From the NCBI GenBank assembly GCA_035651955.1, contig DASRES010000072.1, positions 1 through 54,921 of the forward strand: a DNA stretch of 54,921 nt, written 5' to 3'. Under the pieces are notes generated by a model. The model was not told the origin of the DNA. It was given only the letters and a program-made list of their open reading frames with translations, and searched no databases. This stretch comes from Acidimicrobiia bacterium. Lineage in GTDB: Bacteria > Actinomycetota > Acidimicrobiia > IMCC26256 > JAMXLJ01. The position numbers were made by a program, and so were the translations under genes. This document shows positions 17,099 to 25,582 of this stretch, piece after piece. How positions within the stretch are numbered: the stretch's first letter is position 1; each line of letters begins with the position of its first letter.

Positions 17099-19119
17099 CA
17101 CGCCCTTTCCATCGGCCGGGTGCCGCCCGGAATTGACGAATCGCGGCGATGTTCCTCGCGGCGGTGGTCGATGGCGAGCTGGGCCAGGTCCCCGACGATG
17201 TCGACGAGGCGGAAGTCCTTGGGGGTGTAGACGCGGGCCACGCCGGCCTGGCCGAGGCGGGGCTGGTCGGCCTCGGGGATGATCCCGCCGACGACCACGG
17301 GCGCGTCGACGCCGGCGTCGCGCAGGAGCCGGATCGTCTCGGGCACCAGCTCGAGGTGCGAGCCCGAGAGGACGGACAGGCCCACGACGTCGACGTCCTC
17401 GTCGCGCGCCGCGGCCGCGATCTGCGCCGGGGTCAGCCGGATCCCCTGGTACACCACCTCCATGCCTGCGTCGCGCGCGGCGACCGCGATCTGCTCGGCG
17501 CCGTTCGAGTGGCCGTCGAGGCCGGGCTTGCCGACGAGGAGCCGCACCGGGCCGCCGAGCTCCTTCGCGGCCGCCTGGACCCGGTCGCGTACCTCGACCA
17601 TCCCGCCGACGGGCGCGGCCGCGACCGCGCCCACGCCGGTCGGCGCGCGGTACTCGCCGAACACCTCGCGCAGCGCGCCGGCCCACTCGCCGACGGTGCC
17701 GCCAGCGCGCGCCAGCGCGAGCGTCGCGGGGAAGAGGTTCTCGCTCGTCGCGGCGACCCGACGGACCTCATCGAGCGCGCGCGCCACCGCCTCGGTGTCG
17801 CGCTGCTCGCGCCACTGCCGGATCGCGTCGATCTGCTCCTGCTCGGCGCGCTCGTCGGGCGTCAGGATCGCGGCCTCGCCGCCGAGGCTGGCGACGAGCG
17901 GCGACGGCTCCGTCTCGGTGAAGACGTTCACGCCCACGACCGGGTGCTCACCGGTCTCGATCTCGCGCACCCGCTCGGCGTTCGACTGCACGAGCCTGCC
18001 CTTGACCTCGTCGATCATGGCGAACGCGCCACCGCCGTCGAGCACCCATTCGAGCTCCGCCCACGCGGCCTCGCACAGGTCGCCGACCTTCGCCTCCACG
18101 ACCTTCGACCCGTCGAACAGGTCGCCGTACTCGAGCAGGTCGGACTCGTAGGCGAGGACCTGCTGGATGCGCAGCGACCACTGCTGGTCCCACGGGCGCG
18201 GGAGTCCGAGCGCTTCGTTCCAGCACGGGAGCTGGATCGCCCGCGCCCGAGCGTCCTTGGACAGCGTCACGCCGAGCATCTCGAGCACGATGCGCTGCAC
18301 GTTGTTCTCGGGCTGGCTCTCGGTGAGCCCGAGCGAGTTCACCTGGACGCCGTACCGGAAGCGGCGCAGCTTCTCGTCACGGACGCCGTAGCGCTCGAGG
18401 CAGATGCGGTCCCACAGGCGCGTGAACGCCCGCATCTTGCACATCTCCTCGACGAAGCGGATCCCCGCGTCGACGAAGAACGAGATGCGCCCGACGACGG
18501 CCGGGAAGTCCTCGGCCGGCACCTGGCCCGACTCGCGCACCGCGTCGAGCACCGTGACCGCGGTCGCGAGCCCGTACGCGAGCTCCTGCACCGGGGTCGC
18601 GCCGGCCTCCTGCAGGTGGTACGGGCAGACGTTGATCGGGTTCCACCTCGGGATGTGCGTCACCGCGTGGGCGATCACGTCGACGGTCAGCCGCTTCGAC
18701 GGCTCGGGCCCGAAGATGTAGGTCCCGCGGGACAGGTACTCCTTGACGATGTCGTTCTGCGTCGTCCCCTGGAGTGCCGCGGGGTCGACGCCCTGCTGCT
18801 CCGCGAGCGCGACGTACATCGCCAGCAACCACATCGCGGTCGCGTTGATCGTCATCGACGTGTTCATCTCGCCGAGCGGGATGCCGTCGAACAGGGCGTG
18901 CATCTCGCCCATGTGCGGGACGGGCACGCCGACCTTCCCGACCTCGCCCTTGGCGAGCGGGTCGTCGGGGTCGTAGCCGGTCTGCGTCGGCAGGTCGAAC
19001 GCGACCGACAGTCCCGTCTGGCCCTTCGCGAGGTTCGACCGGTACAGCGCGTTCGACGCGCGGGCGGAGGAGTGGCCCGAGTACGTGCGGATCAGCCAGG
19101 GACGGTCACGCTGCGTCAT
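17098..19119 (-). CDS. meaA: Ethylmalonyl-CoA mutase (B12-dependent, MeaA type)
   Basis: This 673-residue adenosylcobalamin mutase most likely isomerises ethylmalonyl-CoA to methylsuccinyl-CoA. The N-terminal catalytic barrel starts RPWLIRTYSGHSSARASNAL and contains GLSVAFDLPTQTGYDPDDPL, NTSMTINATAMWLL and EAGATPVQELAYGL. The C-terminal B12 domain holds GLDGHSNGAEQ, the DxHxxG base-off motif near residue 560. The single-chain MeaA layout and NALYRSNLAKGQTG region match MeaA proteins better than methylmalonyl-CoA mutase large subunits. It lies 29 bp after a 3-hydroxyacyl-CoA dehydrogenase and, with ccr and epimerase, completes three pathway steps. Methylmalonyl-CoA activity cannot be excluded. 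Confidence 0.92.
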   Translation of the reverse strand: MTQRDRPWLIRTYSGHSSARASNALYRSNLAKGQTGLSVAFDLPTQTGYDPDDPLAKGEVGKVGVPVPHMGEMHALFDGIPLGEMNTSMTINATAMWLLAMYVALAEQQGVDPAALQGTTQNDIVKEYLSRGTYIFGPEPSKRLTVDVIAHAVTHIPRWNPINVCPYHLQEAGATPVQELAYGLATAVTVLDAVRESGQVPAEDFPAVVGRISFFVDAGIRFVEEMCKMRAFTRLWDRICLERYGVRDEKLRRFRYGVQVNSLGLTESQPENNVQRIVLEMLGVTLSKDARARAIQLPCWNEALGLPRPWDQQWSLRIQQVLAYESDLLEYGDLFDGSKVVEAKVGDLCEAAWAELEWVLDGGGAFAMIDEVKGRLVQSNAERVREIETGEHPVVGVNVFTETEPSPLVASLGGEAAILTPDERAEQEQIDAIRQWREQRDTEAVARALDEVRRVAATSENLFPATLALARAGGTVGEWAGALREVFGEYRAPTGVGAVAAAPVGGMVEVRDRVQAAAKELGGPVRLLVGKPGLDGHSNGAEQIAVAARDAGMEVVYQGIRLTPAQIAAAARDEDVDVVGLSVLSGSHLELVPETIRLLRDAGVDAPVVVGGIIPEADQPRLGQAGVARVYTPKDFRLVDIVGDLAQLAIDHRREEHRRDSSIPGGTRPMERA

Positions 19120-19148
19120 ACGTGCATTCTCCCCCCGGCTCCGGGTGA

Positions 19149-20003
19149 TCACTTCCGGTAGTCGTAGAACCCCTGGCGGGTCTTCCGGCCGAGACGCTCC
19201 GCCGCGACCATCCGCTTGAGCAACGGCGCCGGCGCGTAGTTCGGGTCGCGGAACTCGGCGTAGAGCGCCTCGAGGATCGCGAGGCTCGTGTCGAGACCGA
19301 CGAGGTCGAGCAGCTCGAGCGGCCCCATGGGGAAGTTGCAGCCGCCCTTCATCGCGGCGTCGATGTCCTCGCGGGTCGCGACGCCGGCGTCGAGCAGCTT
19401 CACCGCGTTGTTCAGGTACGGGAACAGGAGTGCGTTGACGATGAACCCGGCCTGGTCCTTCACGAGCACGGGTGTCTTGCCGCACGCCTCGGCGAAGGCC
19501 CGGGCGGCCTCGACGGTCTCGTCGCTCGTCGTGATCGACCGCACGACCTCGACGAGCGGCATCGCCGGCGCGGGGTTGAAGAAGTGCACGCCGCACACGC
19601 GCTCGGGACGACCGGTCTCCATCGCCAGCTCGACGACGGGCAGCGTCGACGTGTTCGTCGCGAGGATCGCGCCGTCGCCGCAGATGCGGTCGAGCTCGCT
19701 GAAGAGATGCTTCTTGGTCGCGAGGTCCTCGACGATCGACTCGATCACGAGGTCGCACTCCGACAGCTCGCCCAGGTCGACGACGGCGCGGACCCGTGCG
19801 AGCGTCGCGTCGCGCTCGGCCTCCTCGAGCCGGCCCTTCTCGACCTGCCGGGCGAGCGACTTCTCGAGCCCTGCGACCATCGCGTCGGCGCTCGACTGCG
19901 CGCGGCTGCGCAGGACGACCTCGAAACCCGACTTCGCCGCGACCTCCGCGATCCCGGCACCCATGATCCCGGAACCGACGATGCCGACGCGCTTGACCGT
20001 CAT
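19149..20003 (-). CDS. 3-hydroxybutyryl-CoA dehydrogenase
   Basis: This 284-residue NAD(P)-dependent enzyme interconverts acetoacetyl-CoA and 3-hydroxybutyryl-CoA. The Rossmann loop VGIVGSGIMGAGIAEVAA is at the N-terminus. CGVHFFNPAPAMPLVEVV carries the catalytic His, with conserved Asn and Ser nearby (NTSTLPV), followed by GFIVNALLFPYLNNAV and KGGCNFPMGPLELLDLVGLD. GGGAGG 6 nt upstream supports the ATG at 20003. It is first in an apparent operon with meaA and the degenerate GGDEF gene. In that context it likely supplies crotonyl-CoA precursors for Ccr. Confidence 0.93.
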   Translation of the reverse strand: MTVKRVGIVGSGIMGAGIAEVAAKSGFEVVLRSRAQSSADAMVAGLEKSLARQVEKGRLEEAERDATLARVRAVVDLGELSECDLVIESIVEDLATKKHLFSELDRICGDGAILATNTSTLPVVELAMETGRPERVCGVHFFNPAPAMPLVEVVRSITTSDETVEAARAFAEACGKTPVLVKDQAGFIVNALLFPYLNNAVKLLDAGVATREDIDAAMKGGCNFPMGPLELLDLVGLDTSLAILEALYAEFRDPNYAPAPLLKRMVAAERLGRKTRQGFYDYRK

Positions 20004-20105
20004 GACGAGCCTCCCGACCGACGCGAGCGCGACCGCGGCCGGTCGACCGCGGACGAGGACGGGCCAGGTTACCGGCGGGTAGCCGGGCGCTCCATTTGCG
20101 GCCGT

Positions 20106-20111
20106 TAGGCT
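20106..20111 (+). promoter_or_regulatory. -10 element TAGGCT for the S51-like gene
   Basis: TAGGCT ends 8 nt before the ATG at 20120; leaderless arrangement. Confidence 0.55.
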
Positions 20112-20119
20112 GCGACGCG

Positions 20120-20818
20120 ATGCCGACGAAGCGCTCGACCGGCACGCTCGCCCTCGTCGGCGGCGGCGAGTTCTGCGACGAGTGCGCGTCGTTCGACGCC
20201 GAGCTGCTCGCCGCGAGCGGCAGCACCGAGGTCGTCGTCCTCCCGACGGCAGCGGCGTACGAGCACGCGGACCGGGTGGTCGAGCGGGCTGCGAAGCACT
20301 TCGCCGGCCTCGGCGCGACTGTCAGACCGCTCGGGGTCCTCCATCGACCCGAGGCCGAGGACGCCGCGAACGCGGAGATCCTGCGCGCGGCGACGTTCGT
20401 CTACTTCGCCGACGGCTCGCCGTTGCACCTGCGCTCGGTGCTCAAGGGCTCGCCGTTGTACGACGCACTCCGCGCGGCATACGAGCGCGGTGCGGTCGTG
20501 GCCGCGTCGGGTGCGGGCGCGACGCTGCTGTGCGACCCGATGGTCGACCCGCGTGGCGGCGCGTACACGGTCGGGCTGGGCCTCGTCGCCAACCTCGCCG
20601 TCTTCCCGTACCACGGCACCGCCGCCGACCACCTTCGGCAGCGGTCCGTCGAGCTGCTCCCGCGCACCGCGCTCCTGGTCGGCATCGACGAGCACACCGC
20701 GCTGATCCGCGACGCCGAACGTTCGTGGCGTGTCTCCGGCGCCGGAGCGGTCACCGTGTACGGCGACGGCGCACCGGAGGTCGTCCGCGCCGGCGAACCC
20801 CTCACGCTCGACCGCTGA
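20120..20818 (+). CDS. Peptidase S51/cyanophycinase-like protein
   Basis: This 232-residue class I amidotransferase-like fold begins GTLALVGGGEFCDECASFDA. It contains EVVVLPTAAAYEHADRVVER and FVYFADGSPLHLRSVLKGSP. The putative nucleophile Ser lies in VVAASGAGATLLCDP, where the family usually has G-x-S-A-G-A. A C-terminal H-G-T region (VFPYHGTAADH) could supply the His. Relatives cleave Asp-dipeptides or cyanophycin; the substrate here is unknown. The slightly altered nucleophile elbow leaves activity uncertain. The start is set by the leaderless promoter. Confidence 0.75.
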   Translation: MPTKRSTGTLALVGGGEFCDECASFDAELLAASGSTEVVVLPTAAAYEHADRVVERAAKHFAGLGATVRPLGVLHRPEAEDAANAEILRAATFVYFADGSPLHLRSVLKGSPLYDALRAAYERGAVVAASGAGATLLCDPMVDPRGGAYTVGLGLVANLAVFPYHGTAADHLRQRSVELLPRTALLVGIDEHTALIRDAERSWRVSGAGAVTVYGDGAPEVVRAGEPLTLDR

Positions 20819-20843
20819 TTCAAGCGCCCACACGTTGTGTGAA

Positions 20844-20892
20844 GCGCAACGGCCACGTGATGGCCGCTTCCCTTCCCAAAAGGCCGTTGCGC
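20844..20892 (+). terminator. Bidirectional terminator-like inverted repeat
   Basis: A perfect 11-bp inverted repeat (GCGCAACGGCC at 20844-20854 and its complement at 20882-20892) sits between two convergent genes. A competing inner hairpin, CGGCCA/TGGCCG, lies at 20850-20866. There is a short run of four A's at 20878-20881 but no strong U-tract. Confidence 0.5.
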
Positions 20893-20893
20893 G

Positions 20894-21610
20894 TCAGGAC
20901 TCGGCGATCGTCACCTTGGTCACGGTGACGGTCGCCGAGGGCGGCCCGTCGTAACCGGCGACGGTCTGGCCCGCGGGAACGAGCGACGCGATCTTCTTCG
21001 CGACGTCGAGGCCGCTCGTGACCATCCCGAAGCGCGCGTAGTCGTTCGGCAAGGTCGCGCCCTGCGAGCCCGTCACGATGAACCAGTCCGACGAGAACGT
21101 GCCGGCGGGCTCGTCCTGCGTCTTGGCGGCCGCGAGCGACCCGACGGGGTAGTGGTCCTTCGGGAGCTCGCCGACGACGCTGCGACCCGGGTTCACACCG
21201 GTCGGGCTGCCGGCCTGGATGACGAAGTCGGGCACGATCCGGTGGAACGTCCAGCCGTCGTACTTCCCGGCCCGCGCGAGCCGCACGAAATTGTCCGTGG
21301 CCTTCGGTGCGTTCTTGGCGTCGAGCCGTACGGTCATCACGCCTTCGTTGGTGTCGATCGTCGCGGTGTACGTCTTGTTGACGTCGATCGACAGCGCGGC
21401 TGCCGACTTGGTCGCGCTCTTCTTGCTGCTCTTCTTGCTGCCGCCACGCGTCGCGCTGAACGCGAACGCGATGCCGACGACGACCACCGCCGCGATGATC
21501 ACGTTGCGAGCGGTCTTCGTCCGCTGCCGGCGGCGTGCGACCGCGAGGTCGCGTGCGCGTGCGGCCTCCCGGTTGATGCGCTGACGCTCCCGCTTCGAGG
21601 CCTTCGACAC
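20894..21610 (-). CDS. Membrane-anchored peptidyl-prolyl cis-trans isomerase (cyclophilin type)
   Basis: This 238-residue protein has a basic N-terminus ([20 protein letters not shown]), one transmembrane helix (about residues 35-55, [16 protein letters not shown]), a Lys/Ser linker and an extracytoplasmic cyclophilin domain (from about 75). The domain keeps [20 protein letters not shown], with the F-H-R catalytic region, and [20 protein letters not shown]. It should assist folding of exported proteins. A GTG start at 21610 with TAGACT 8 nt upstream is preferred; the longer upstream open frame is unsupported. Confidence 0.88.
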   Translation of the reverse strand: MSKASKRERQRINREAARARDLAVARRRQRTKTARNVIIAAVVVVGIAFAFSATRGGSKKSSKKSATKSAAALSIDVNKTYTATIDTNEGVMTVRLDAKNAPKATDNFVRLARAGKYDGWTFHRIVPDFVIQAGSPTGVNPGRSVVGELPKDHYPVGSLAAAKTQDEPAGTFSSDWFIVTGSQGATLPNDYARFGMVTSGLDVAKKIASLVPAGQTVAGYDGPPSATVTVTKVTIAES

Positions 21611-21618
21611 GGCGCGGG

Positions 21619-21624
21619 AGTCTA
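21619..21624 (-). promoter_or_regulatory. -10 element TAGACT for the cyclophilin
   Basis: The minus-strand TAGACT ends 8 nt before the GTG at 21610; leaderless arrangement. Confidence 0.55.
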
Positions 21625-21697
21625 CCGACGGCCGCGCGCGGCTCCGGAGCCACGCGTCCCCCGGAAAAGCTGGGTCGGGAGCGCTCCGCCCCGCCGG

Positions 21698-21703
21698 TAC
21701 GAT
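21698..21703 (+). promoter_or_regulatory. -10 element TACGAT upstream of lysC
   Basis: TACGAT ends 8 nt before a GTG at 21712, not before the lysC ATG, so the mRNA would begin on a short upstream ORF. Confidence 0.5.
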
Positions 21704-21711
21704 TGAGCGTC

Positions 21712-21747
21712 GTGAGCCGGCCCGTCGCGCCGAACCGCGCATGCTGA
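21712..21747 (+). CDS. Candidate leaderless 11-codon ORF overlapping the lysC start
   Basis: A GTG 8 nt after TACGAT opens an ORF encoding [11 protein letters not shown]. Its TGA at 21745-21747 overlaps the lysC ATG at 21741 in another frame. lysC itself has no clear Shine-Dalgarno, so reinitiation after this peptide is a possible way to start it. There are no Lys or Thr codons, so a classical attenuator peptide is unlikely. A miscalled base that would fuse it to LysC is the alternative. Confidence 0.35.
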   Translation: MSRPVAPNRAC

Positions 21748-22958
21748 TCGTCCAGAAGTTCGGCGGGACGTCCGTCGCCGACCCCGATCGGATCCGTGCC
21801 GTCGCGGACCACGTCGTGCGGACGCGGCGCGACGGTGACGACGTCGTGGTCGTCGTCTCGGCGATGGGCAAGACGACCGACGAGCTCGTCCGTCTCGCGT
21901 ACGACGTCTCGGAGACGCCGGCGTTGCGCGAGCTCGACATGCTCCTCACCGCCGGCGAGCGCATCTCGATGGCGCTGCTCTGCATGGCGATCATCGACCG
22001 GGGTGAGCACGCGGTCTCCTTCACCGGGTCGCAAGCCGGGATCGTCACCGACACGACGCACGGCAAGGCGAAGATCGTCGAGGTGAAGGGCGACCGGATC
22101 CGCGACGCGATCGCCGCGGGCAGCATCGCCGTCGTCGCCGGGTTCCAGGGCGTGTCGACGTCGAAGGACATCACGACGCTCGGTCGCGGCGGGTCCGACA
22201 CGACCGCCGTCGCGCTCGCCGCGGTGCTCAAGGCCGACGCGTGCGAGATCTACACGGACGTCGCCGGCGTGTACACCGCCGACCCCCGCGTCGTCCCGGA
22301 GGCACGCCGGCTGGCGCGCATCTCGTACGAGGAGATGCTCGACGCCGCCGCGACGGGCGGCAAGGTGCTGGCGCTGCGGTCCGTCGAGTTCGCGCGCCGA
22401 TACAACGTCCCGATCCACGTGCGGTCGAGCTTCACGTGGGAGCCGGGGACCTGGGTCCGGGAGGAAGACCCGATGATGGAGCAGGCGATCATCTCGGCGG
22501 TCACGCACGACACGTCCGAGGCGAAGGTGACGATCGAGAACGTCCCCGACCGGCCCGGCATCGCCGCCAAGATGTTCCGGGCCCTCGCCGACGAAGCGGT
22601 GAACGTCGACATGATCGTGCAGAACGTGTCCGTGCACGGCCACACCGACATCTCGTTCACCGTCCCGCGCGACGACCTCGCGCGCGCGCTGAAGGTGATG
22701 GAGACGATCGTCGCCGAGACCGAGGCGACCGGCTTCCGGCACGACACCGCGGTCGGCCGCGTGTCGCTGATCGGGGCGGGGATGAAGAGCAACCCCGGTG
22801 TCGCCGCGAAGATGTTCGAGGTCCTCGCGGGCGAGAACGTGAACATCGAGATGATCTCCACGTCGTCGATCCGGGTGTCGTGTGTCGTTCCCGACGTCGA
22901 CGTCGAACGTGCGGTCCGCGCGCTGCACAGCGCGTTCGGCCTGGAGGACGCCCCGTGA
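21741..22958 (+). CDS. lysC: Aspartate kinase
   Basis: This 405-residue enzyme phosphorylates aspartate, the first step to Lys, Thr, Met and diaminopimelate. The kinase domain opens with [20 protein letters not shown] and contains [26 protein letters not shown] and [16 protein letters not shown]. Two C-terminal ACT domains (about 265-400) carry the allosteric signature [20 protein letters not shown] and [20 protein letters not shown]. It overlaps asd by 4 bp. Feedback by Lys/Thr is expected from the family, not shown here. Confidence 0.96.
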   Translation: MLIVQKFGGTSVADPDRIRAVADHVVRTRRDGDDVVVVVSAMGKTTDELVRLAYDVSETPALRELDMLLTAGERISMALLCMAIIDRGEHAVSFTGSQAGIVTDTTHGKAKIVEVKGDRIRDAIAAGSIAVVAGFQGVSTSKDITTLGRGGSDTTAVALAAVLKADACEIYTDVAGVYTADPRVVPEARRLARISYEEMLDAAATGGKVLALRSVEFARRYNVPIHVRSSFTWEPGTWVREEDPMMEQAIISAVTHDTSEAKVTIENVPDRPGIAAKMFRALADEAVNVDMIVQNVSVHGHTDISFTVPRDDLARALKVMETIVAETEATGFRHDTAVGRVSLIGAGMKSNPGVAAKMFEVLAGENVNIEMISTSSIRVSCVVPDVDVERAVRALHSAFGLEDAP

Positions 22959-24001
22959 GCAGGGCGACCGGGATGAACGTCGGCGTGGTGGGCGCGACGG
23001 GACTGGTGGGCGGCGAGATGCTGCGCGTCCTCGAGGAGCGCGCGTTCCCGGTCCGCGAGCTGCGTGTGTACGCGTCACCCCGCTCGGAGGGTCGCAAGCT
23101 GCCGTTCGCGGGTCGCGAGGTCGCGTGCGAGGTCCTGCGCGACGGCTGCTTCGACGGGCTCGACCTCGTGGTCGTCGACGTCGACGACCCGCTGGCGGCC
23201 GAGTGGGCGCCGAAGGCCGCGGCCGCGGGCGCGAAGGTCGTCGACAACTCGGCCGCCTTCCGCATGGACGACGACGTTCCCCTCGTCGTCGCCGAGGTCA
23301 ATCCCGACGACCTGCGCACGCTCCCGAAGGGGATCGCGTCGTGCCCGAACTGCACCACGATGGTGCTCGTCACCGCGCTCGCGCCGCTGCAGCGCGCCGC
23401 GGGCATCGACCGCATGGTCGTTTCGACGTACCAGTCCGTCTCCGGTGCCGGGCAGCCCGGGATGCACGAGCTCGACGGCCAGTGGGCCAAGTACGACGGC
23501 CAGTCCGAGCGCCTGCGCCGCGCCGCCGCGCTCGGCGACGTCGTCGAGCCGGGTGACGTCTGGCCCAAGCCGATCGCCGGCAACGTCATCCCCCTGGCCG
23601 GGTCGCCCAAGGAGGGGGGCTACACGTCCGAGGAGTGGAAGCTCCTCCGGGAGACGCGCAAGATCCTCCACGACGACACGATGCGCATCACGGCGACGTG
23701 CGTCCGCGTGCCCGTCTACGTCGGGCACGCGATGACCGCGAACCTGCAGTTCCGGCGGGCCGTCTCGCGCCGCGAGGTGGTCGAGCTCCTGAGGGACGCG
23801 CCCGGGGTGACGGTGGTCGACGACGGCGACGGGTTCCCGACGCCCCTCGACAGCGCCGGGATCGACCCCGTCCTGGTCGGCCGGGTCCGCGAGGACCCGT
23901 CGCAGCCGGGTGCGATCGATCTCTGGGTGACCGGCGACAACCTGCGCAAGGGCGCGGCGCTGAACGCGGTCCAGATGGCAGAGGTCCTCGCGAAGACCTG
24001 A
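22955..24001 (+). CDS. asd: Aspartate-semialdehyde dehydrogenase
   Basis: This enzyme of about 348 residues reduces aspartyl phosphate to aspartate semialdehyde with NADPH. Visible motifs are [20 protein letters not shown] (nucleotide loop), [20 protein letters not shown], and the catalytic Cys in [13 protein letters not shown]. Other blocks are [18 protein letters not shown] and [15 protein letters not shown] (catalytic His). The GTG at 22955 overlaps the lysC stop (GTGA); an ATG at 22973 would remove six residues and fits the family start slightly better. The lysC-asd pair is a classic operon. Confidence 0.95.
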   Translation: MSRATGMNVGVVGATGLVGGEMLRVLEERAFPVRELRVYASPRSEGRKLPFAGREVACEVLRDGCFDGLDLVVVDVDDPLAAEWAPKAAAAGAKVVDNSAAFRMDDDVPLVVAEVNPDDLRTLPKGIASCPNCTTMVLVTALAPLQRAAGIDRMVVSTYQSVSGAGQPGMHELDGQWAKYDGQSERLRRAAALGDVVEPGDVWPKPIAGNVIPLAGSPKEGGYTSEEWKLLRETRKILHDDTMRITATCVRVPVYVGHAMTANLQFRRAVSRREVVELLRDAPGVTVVDDGDGFPTPLDSAGIDPVLVGRVREDPSQPGAIDLWVTGDNLRKGAALNAVQMAEVLAKT

Positions 24002-24048
24002 GCCGCCGCCGCGCATGGCGGTGCGCATCCAGGGGTATCGGCAGCCAG

Positions 24049-24399
24049 GTGACGGGAGCTCACGGCGGCGATCCCGCGCGGGGCGGGCAGGTGGTGTCCT
24101 CGCGGACCGGCCGCGAGCTCGAGATCAGCGTTTCCGGCGACGTCGACATGCTGACGAGCCCGTCGATCGAGCGTCGCGTCGTCGATCTCATCGCGCGCAG
24201 GGGCGTGGGCGACGTGGTGATCGATCTGAGCGGCGTCGGGTTCTTCGACTCGGCCGGTGTGCGCGCGCTGGTCGTGGCGAAGCAGGAGGCGACCGCGCGC
24301 GGTCTCCCGTTCCGGGTCGCCGCGGCGTCGCCGCAATGCCGGCGTGTCCTCGAGGTGTCAGGGCTCGACGGGATGTTCGGGCTCCCGCCCCTGCGTTGA
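24049..24399 (+). CDS. STAS-domain anti-sigma factor antagonist
   Basis: This protein of about 116 residues has a STAS fold: RELEISVSGDVDMLTSPSIE, DVVIDLSGVGFFDSAGVRAL and FRVAAASPQCRRVLEVSGLD. The Ser in FFDSAGV is the usual phosphorylation site, controlled by a kinase/anti-sigma factor. The first 14 residues are uncertain; a GTG at 24091 preceded by GGGGCGGG is an alternative start. No partner anti-sigma factor is adjacent. It lies between asd and the molybdoenzyme operon. Confidence 0.85.
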   Translation: MTGAHGGDPARGGQVVSSRTGRELEISVSGDVDMLTSPSIERRVVDLIARRGVGDVVIDLSGVGFFDSAGVRALVVAKQEATARGLPFRVAAASPQCRRVLEVSGLDGMFGLPPLR

Positions 24400-24445
24400 C
24401 GCACGCGCGCGTCGCCCGGTTCGTGGGGATCGCGGTGCGCGGGGC

Positions 24446-24451
24446 TACGGT
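24446..24451 (+). promoter_or_regulatory. -10 element TACGGT for the molybdoenzyme operon
   Basis: TACGGT ends 9 nt before a GTG at 24461; it is the only promoter-like signal in the 61-bp gap before the operon. Confidence 0.5.
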
Positions 24452-24460
24452 CGGGCCTCG

Positions 24461-25582
24461 GTGGACGACGCCCGCGCACGCGGCACCGGGTCAGACGTCC
24501 GCCCGGACGCGACGGATCACGCCGGGCGAGTCGCGGCCCCTGCGCACCCGCCTCACGGACGCCACGTCGACGTGTCGGCGAGCATCGCCGGCGCGATCGC
24601 GGCCGTCGTCCTCGCGGTCCTGATCGTCCTCGGGAGCCGCAACCTCCGGAACTTCGACTCCGCGCTGATCGGCTACGCGACCGCGACGGTCTTTCTCGCG
24701 TTCGGCGCCGTGTACCGGTACGTCGTCTGGGTCAAGAGCCCGCCCGCTCGCCGCTATCTCGTGCGCGGCTGGCAGTCGTTCTTCTCGTTCCGCGCGTTCC
24801 GGCGCTTCCCGACGCTCGTCCCGCGCTCGCTCGTGTCGTACCTCTCGTTCCAGACGTTCATGGCGCGCCGCGGTGTGACGCGCTGGCTCGCGCACCAGGC
24901 GATCTTCTGGGGTGTGATCGGCGCGACGCTCATCACGTTCCCGCTCACGTTCGGCTGGATCTACTTCCGCTCGGAGAGCGCGACCGGGCCTCGGTACGTG
25001 ATGCACGTCTGGGGGATCAGGTTCGGCACGTTCGACGCGCTCAGCGTGGGAGGATGGCTGATCTTCCACGCGCTCGACATCACCGCGGTCCTCGTCATCG
25101 CGGGCTGCCTCTACTTCCTGTGGCGCCGGTTCCACGACCGCGAGGCGTCGACCGGGCAGCGGCTCGGGTACGACTTCGTCCCGCTCGCCGCGCTGATCGC
25201 CATCTCCGTCACGGGTCTCGAGCTCACGTTCTCGAGCTCGCTCCTCGGTGGACGCGGCTACGAGTTCCTCGCGGTGCTGCACATGACGTGCGTCGTGCTG
25301 ACGCTCGTGTTCATCCCGTTCGGGAAGTTCTTCCACGTGATCCAGCGGCCGGCGAGCGTCGGTGTCGAGGTCTACAAGCACGCGGCCGTCGAGCGCGAGG
25401 GGGTGTTCACGTGCCGGCGGTGCGGTGCGCCGCTCGAGGCGACCGAGTACGTGCACGATCTCGAGGCGACGATGCGCGAGCTCGGGCTCGACTTCGACGA
25501 GTGGATCGAGACCTGCCCGCGGTGCAAGCGCGTCGAGCGCGGCGCCGCCTACCTGCAGCGCGTGAAAGCGGGCTTCGAGTGA
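24461..25582 (+). CDS. NarI/HdrC-like cytochrome b membrane subunit with C-terminal four-Cys domain
   Basis: This is a polytopic subunit that probably passes electrons between quinone and the cytoplasmic Fe-S subunit. It has about five helices, with His residues placed as in NarI-type haem b proteins: RWLAHQAIFWGVIGA, WLIFHALDITAVLVIAG and LHMTCVVLTLVFIPFGKFFH. After the last helix a soluble tail carries two CxxC pairs (FTCRRCGAPLEAT and IETCPRCKRVERG), a zinc-ribbon or rubredoxin-like metal site. The GTG at 24461 follows a TANNNT promoter. A GTG at 24572 removes 37 poorly ordered residues and puts the first helix at the N-terminus. It is first gene of the operon, with a 4-bp overlap to the next. 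Confidence 0.8.
   Translation: MDDARARGTGSDVRPDATDHAGRVAAPAHPPHGRHVDVSASIAGAIAAVVLAVLIVLGSRNLRNFDSALIGYATATVFLAFGAVYRYVVWVKSPPARRYLVRGWQSFFSFRAFRRFPTLVPRSLVSYLSFQTFMARRGVTRWLAHQAIFWGVIGATLITFPLTFGWIYFRSESATGPRYVMHVWGIRFGTFDALSVGGWLIFHALDITAVLVIAGCLYFLWRRFHDREASTGQRLGYDFVPLAALIAISVTGLELTFSSSLLGGRGYEFLAVLHMTCVVLTLVFIPFGKFFHVIQRPASVGVEVYKHAAVEREGVFTCRRCGAPLEATEYVHDLEATMRELGLDFDEWIETCPRCKRVERGAAYLQRVKAGFE

Noticed and set aside
24400-24460. GlnR site before the molybdoenzyme operon
   Set aside because: No GTnAC/GAAAC-like half-sites with six-base spacing in this gap.
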